Positions 62,801 to 64,000 of a stretch of DNA of 64,000 bases are shown here, one piece after another. Source of the DNA: Prochlorococcus sp. AG-363-K07 (lineage in GTDB: Bacteria > Cyanobacteriota > Cyanobacteriia > PCC-6307 > Cyanobiaceae); NCBI GenBank assembly GCA_003280225.1, contig QCFO01000007.1:1-64000 (forward strand). The letters run 5' to 3'. Both the position numbers and the translations under genes were made by a program. The notes under the pieces are model-generated. The model had not been told where the DNA came from, did no database searches, and saw nothing but the letters and a program-made list of their open reading frames with translations. The first letter of the stretch is position 1, and each line of letters begins with the position of its first letter.

Positions 62801-63571
62801 TCAGCCTTGGTTCTCCAAAGCTAAAAGTTGTGCTTCGAGAAGATCCTTGATCCCAACCTGAGCAGTATCCAGTAAAGCGCTCAATTCCTCCCTAGTAAAT
62901 GACTTACCCTCAGCAGTCCCTTGAATCTCAAGCAACGAACCACAGCTGTCCATTACGACATTTAAATCAACATCAACCGTCGAATCTTCTAAATAATTGA
63001 GATCTAACAAACCCACACCCTTCTTTAACCCAACTGAGACTGCCGCGACTTGACCAATTAAAGGATTTACAGACAATTCTCCCCGAACCAGCAAACGTGA
63101 ACACGCTAAATACAGTGCAACCCACGACCCTGTAATTGCAGCGGTCCTAGTGCCTGCATCAGCCTGTATCACATCACAATCAATGAGAAAAGTCTTCTCC
63201 CCAAGGAGAGACATATCCAGCACTGCTCTCAAACTCCTTGAGATGAGTCGCTGAATCTCCTGTGTTCTACCGGAAAGCTTTAGTAACTCCCGTTTTTGTC
63301 GATTAGGAGTAGATGCGGGAAGTAATCGATATTCAGAACTTAACCAACCTTTACCCTCTCCAGCACGCCAATTAGGAACACCATCTTTTATAGAAACGCT
63401 ACATAAAACTGAGGTCTGACCGATTTTGATAATTAATGAACTCAGAGCAAATCCCATTGGGTCCAATTGGATATCAAACGGTCTCAATTCATCACAGGAG
63501 CGGCCGTCAATGCGAACAGAGTTGAGATAAGTCACGGATCTAAGAGGTGATGAATTGCTTGTATGTGGCAT
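62801..63571 (-). CDS. rph: Ribonuclease PH
   Basis: KIGQTSVLCSVSI...GWLSSEYRLLPASTPNRQKRELLKLSGRTQEIQRLISRSLRAVLDMSLLGEKTFLIDCDVIQADAGTRTAAITGSWVAL. Confidence 0.92.
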   Translation of the reverse strand: MPHTSNSSPLRSVTYLNSVRIDGRSCDELRPFDIQLDPMGFALSSLIIKIGQTSVLCSVSIKDGVPNWRAGEGKGWLSSEYRLLPASTPNRQKRELLKLSGRTQEIQRLISRSLRAVLDMSLLGEKTFLIDCDVIQADAGTRTAAITGSWVALYLACSRLLVRGELSVNPLIGQVAAVSVGLKKGVGLLDLNYLEDSTVDVDLNVVMDSCGSLLEIQGTAEGKSFTREELSALLDTAQVGIKDLLEAQLLALENQG

Positions 63572-63670
63572 TCAGCATATCTATAACACCATAGATAGTG
63601 TCATAAAACTTGTACGACCCAATCTTGCCGCTAGATTTAATCAATACAGTTCAGAGGGACAAAGGTTTTT

Positions 63671-64000
63671 ATGACCACTAGCTTGAGCCCTCGGTATGGC
63701 TCGAATCCAAAGCCCAATAACCATAACCATTCTGGATTGCATTCTGTGCAATCTTTTGTCCAGCAACCAACCCTGCATCTAGTTGAGCCTGAAGGTCAGC
63801 TACAAATTCACACAGCAGCTCATAGGGGCAGTTTCTCCAGAGTCCTTAGTGAAGCATTAAGAGCAGCAGGACTAGGACGCAGGGTCATGGTCGCCCAGTT
63901 TTTAAAAGGCGGTGTTTCTCAAGGGCCTGATCGGAGCATCCAACTCTGTGGTCGACTTGACTGGGTTAGGCCTGATATCCCAGCCTTGCTGACACAAAAT
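63671..64000 (+). CDS. Cob(I)alamin adenosyltransferase-like (CobO/BtuR family) protein, 5' part (runs off the window)
   Basis: Frame from ATG 63671 reads MTTSLSPRYGSNPKPNNHNHSGLHSVQSFVQQPTLHLVEPEGQLQIHTAAHRGSFSRVLSEALRAAGLGRRVMVAQFLKGGVSQGPDRSIQLCGRLDWVRPDIP... Confidence 0.7.
   Translation, partial: MTTSLSPRYGSNPKPNNHNHSGLHSVQSFVQQPTLHLVEPEGQLQIHTAAHRGSFSRVLSEALRAAGLGRRVMVAQFLKGGVSQGPDRSIQLCGRLDWVRPDIPALLTQN

Overview
This 64 kb window looks like core chromosome from a low-light-clade Prochlorococcus, or a very close marine picocyanobacterium. Supporting evidence: compact gene packing, AT-rich sequence, the psbEFLJ/ycf48/rubredoxin, ndhCKJ, psbK, psbI/psbH, chlD and ntcA genes, and a reduced phycoerythrin locus without other phycobilisome genes. 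I see no CRISPR array, transposase, prophage or rRNA. Two tRNAs are present (CAT and ACG anticodons). From start to end the window contains: the tail of an NDP-sugar epimerase; a minimal phycoerythrin cluster (cpeS, cpeT, cpeY, a CpeF/MpeU-like HEAT lyase, cpeZ, cpeA, cpeB); a UvrD/PcrA helicase; a CCA/poly(A) polymerase; a FAD-oxidoreductase/SelD fusion; mtnP; psbJ-L-F-E, ycf48 and rubredoxin; ndhC-K-J; a YvcK-like protein; an ABC ATPase with an MCE protein; chlD; and a long run of housekeeping genes ending in ntcA, rph and a partial cobalamin adenosyltransferase-like CDS. Four short photosystem genes missing from the ORF track (psbL, psbF, psbK, psbI) were located by reading the minus strand. 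The most interesting unexplained stretches are (1) a ~285-nt structured, apparently transcribed leader with chained small ORFs upstream of a DUF3155 gene (about 40798-41117), and (2) a 335-bp psbI-psbH gap containing several hairpins but no recognisable psbN. I did not find convincing evidence of a wholly new multi-gene system. All product names come from reading the translations; no database search was run.
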